A DNA stretch of 5,574 nucleotides from Candidatus Hodarchaeota archaeon (lineage in GTDB: Archaea; Asgardarchaeota; Heimdallarchaeia; Hodarchaeales; Hodarchaeaceae), in the NCBI GenBank assembly GCA_016839665.1, contig JAEOTU010000313.1, positions 1 to 5,574 on the forward strand. The letters are read 5' to 3'. The notes beneath the pieces are model-generated. The model had not been told where the DNA came from. It saw only the letters and a program-made list of their open reading frames with translations, and ran no database searches. Of the stretch, positions 4,893-5,574 are shown piece after piece (the stretch's first letter is position 1; each line of letters opens with the position of its first letter). Both the position numbers and the translations under genes were made by a program.

Positions 4893-5574
4893 ATGAAAGT
4901 TGTTGTTTTTGGTGATGTTCATGGAAATATTCATGCATTAAAGAGTGTCTTAGAGGATATTGAATCACATAGTCCTGATCAAATTGTATGTACAGGAGAT
5001 CTTCTCACACCATATCCTAGAGGAAAGGAGGTCTTGGATCTTCTAACTCATCATAATATTCCCATAACCCGTGGGAATGTGGAAGATAAATCGCTAATGT
5101 ACTTATTAGATAGGAGTAAAAGTGACATAAATACTAGTATCCGATACAAACCTTGGAAAAATGTTTTACAATCATTTCCCGATGCATACGTGGATAAATT
5201 GAAAAATCTCCCTCTTGTATATACTTTTGAAGGACCTCAAAATACAAAAATAATGATATGTCATGGAACACCATTAGATAATCGTGATTATCTATTTAAT
5301 TTTATAGGTAATCCTCAATTTCATGATTTTGCTGATAATGAAGTTGATGTAATAATAGCAGGACATACACATCAGTATCACCATATTCAATATAAAAATG
5401 TATTATTAGCTACTGCAGGAGCTACTGGCTTAAGTTATACTGGATCTCCAATTGTTGATTACCTTATGTTGGAGTTTAAGAAAAATAAATGGATTCCCTT
5501 TCAAAAGAAGGTGCTTTATAATTCTAATCTTTTGGTTGAAGATATGCTTCAAATTGATTACCTAAAAAAAGGAA
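4893..5574 (+). CDS. YfcE/MJ0936-type metallophosphoesterase (3' partial)
   Basis: This is a calcineurin-like metal-dependent phosphoesterase of the small YfcE/MJ0936 group, whose members hydrolyse phosphodiesters such as cyclic or model substrates. The natural substrate cannot be read from sequence. The frame stays open to the right edge, with 227 codons visible. The family is usually a little longer than 200 residues, so little is missing. All metal-binding motifs are present: Asp8 and His10 in GDVHGN, Asp36 in CTGDLL, Asn62 in RGNVED (where GNHD or GNCD is more common), His124 in CHGTP, and GHTH at 157-160. The C-terminal half has TAGATGLSYTGSP (174-186) where many homologues have NPGSVG. 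The ATG is the first start after an in-frame TGA at 4887, and MKVVVFGDVHGN is the expected N-terminus. Codons are visibly more AT-rich than in the upstream genes. No link to RNase P is known. Confidence 0.93.
   Translation, partial: MKVVVFGDVHGNIHALKSVLEDIESHSPDQIVCTGDLLTPYPRGKEVLDLLTHHNIPITRGNVEDKSLMYLLDRSKSDINTSIRYKPWKNVLQSFPDAYVDKLKNLPLVYTFEGPQNTKIMICHGTPLDNRDYLFNFIGNPQFHDFADNEVDVIIAGHTHQYHHIQYKNVLLATAGATGLSYTGSPIVDYLMLEFKKNKWIPFQKKVLYNSNLLVEDMLQIDYLKKG

Overview
The window reads as chromosomal DNA of an AT-rich archaeon. The evidence is an archaeal-type YchF GTPase, ribosomal protein eL15, the archaeal/eukaryotic RNase P proteins Rpp30 and Pop5, TATA-like boxes upstream of starts, and a candidate archaeal C/D box guide RNA. 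The eL15 N-terminus (MSAYKYI) lacks the MARG-like extension of many archaeal homologues and resembles the eukaryotic start. An Asgard-type host is possible, but the sequence alone does not settle the phylum.

Layout. Positions 1-1067 (+) hold the C-terminal nine tenths of a YchF/Obg-family GTPase whose P-loop lies upstream of the window. It converges, with a 7-base gap, on a two-gene minus-strand unit. That unit is a short D-3-phosphoglycerate dehydrogenase-like enzyme (1600-2547) followed after 24 bases by a small archaeal protein that looks like DUF2095 (1075-1575). A divergent intergenic region of about 330 bases (2548-2874) then leads to rpl15e (2875-3438), which has a TATA box, a leader hairpin and a strong Shine-Dalgarno. 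Next come rnp3/Rpp30 (3562-4293) and rnp2/Pop5 (4290-4688), which overlap by ATGA. The last gene, from 4893 to the window end (+), is a YfcE/MJ0936-type metallophosphoesterase with no stop codon inside the window.

The most notable item is not a protein. A complete archaeal C/D box sRNA can be read at 4674-4731: C box, 12-nt guide, D' box, C' box, 12-nt guide, D box. Its ends pair as an exact kink-turn (3-bp stem, 3-nt bulge, GA-type C/D pairing). The D-box guide is complementary, with one G-U pair, to the universally conserved P-loop of 23S rRNA. The N+5 rule places methylation on the G equivalent to E. coli Gm2251. The RNA overlaps the last codons of rnp2 and lies inside a perfect 10-bp inverted repeat (4659-4668 / 4744-4753).

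How the parts fit. rpl15e-rnp3-rnp2 is the known start of the archaeal exosome/proteasome superoperon. Here the usual downstream genes are absent, and the sRNA and a metallophosphoesterase follow instead. Ribosome biogenesis is the common theme: YchF on the ribosome, eL15 in the large subunit, RNase P for tRNA 5' ends, and a guide RNA aimed at the peptidyl-transferase P-loop. L7Ae is known in archaea to bind both C/D sRNAs and RNase P RNA, so it could link rnp3, rnp2 and the sRNA.
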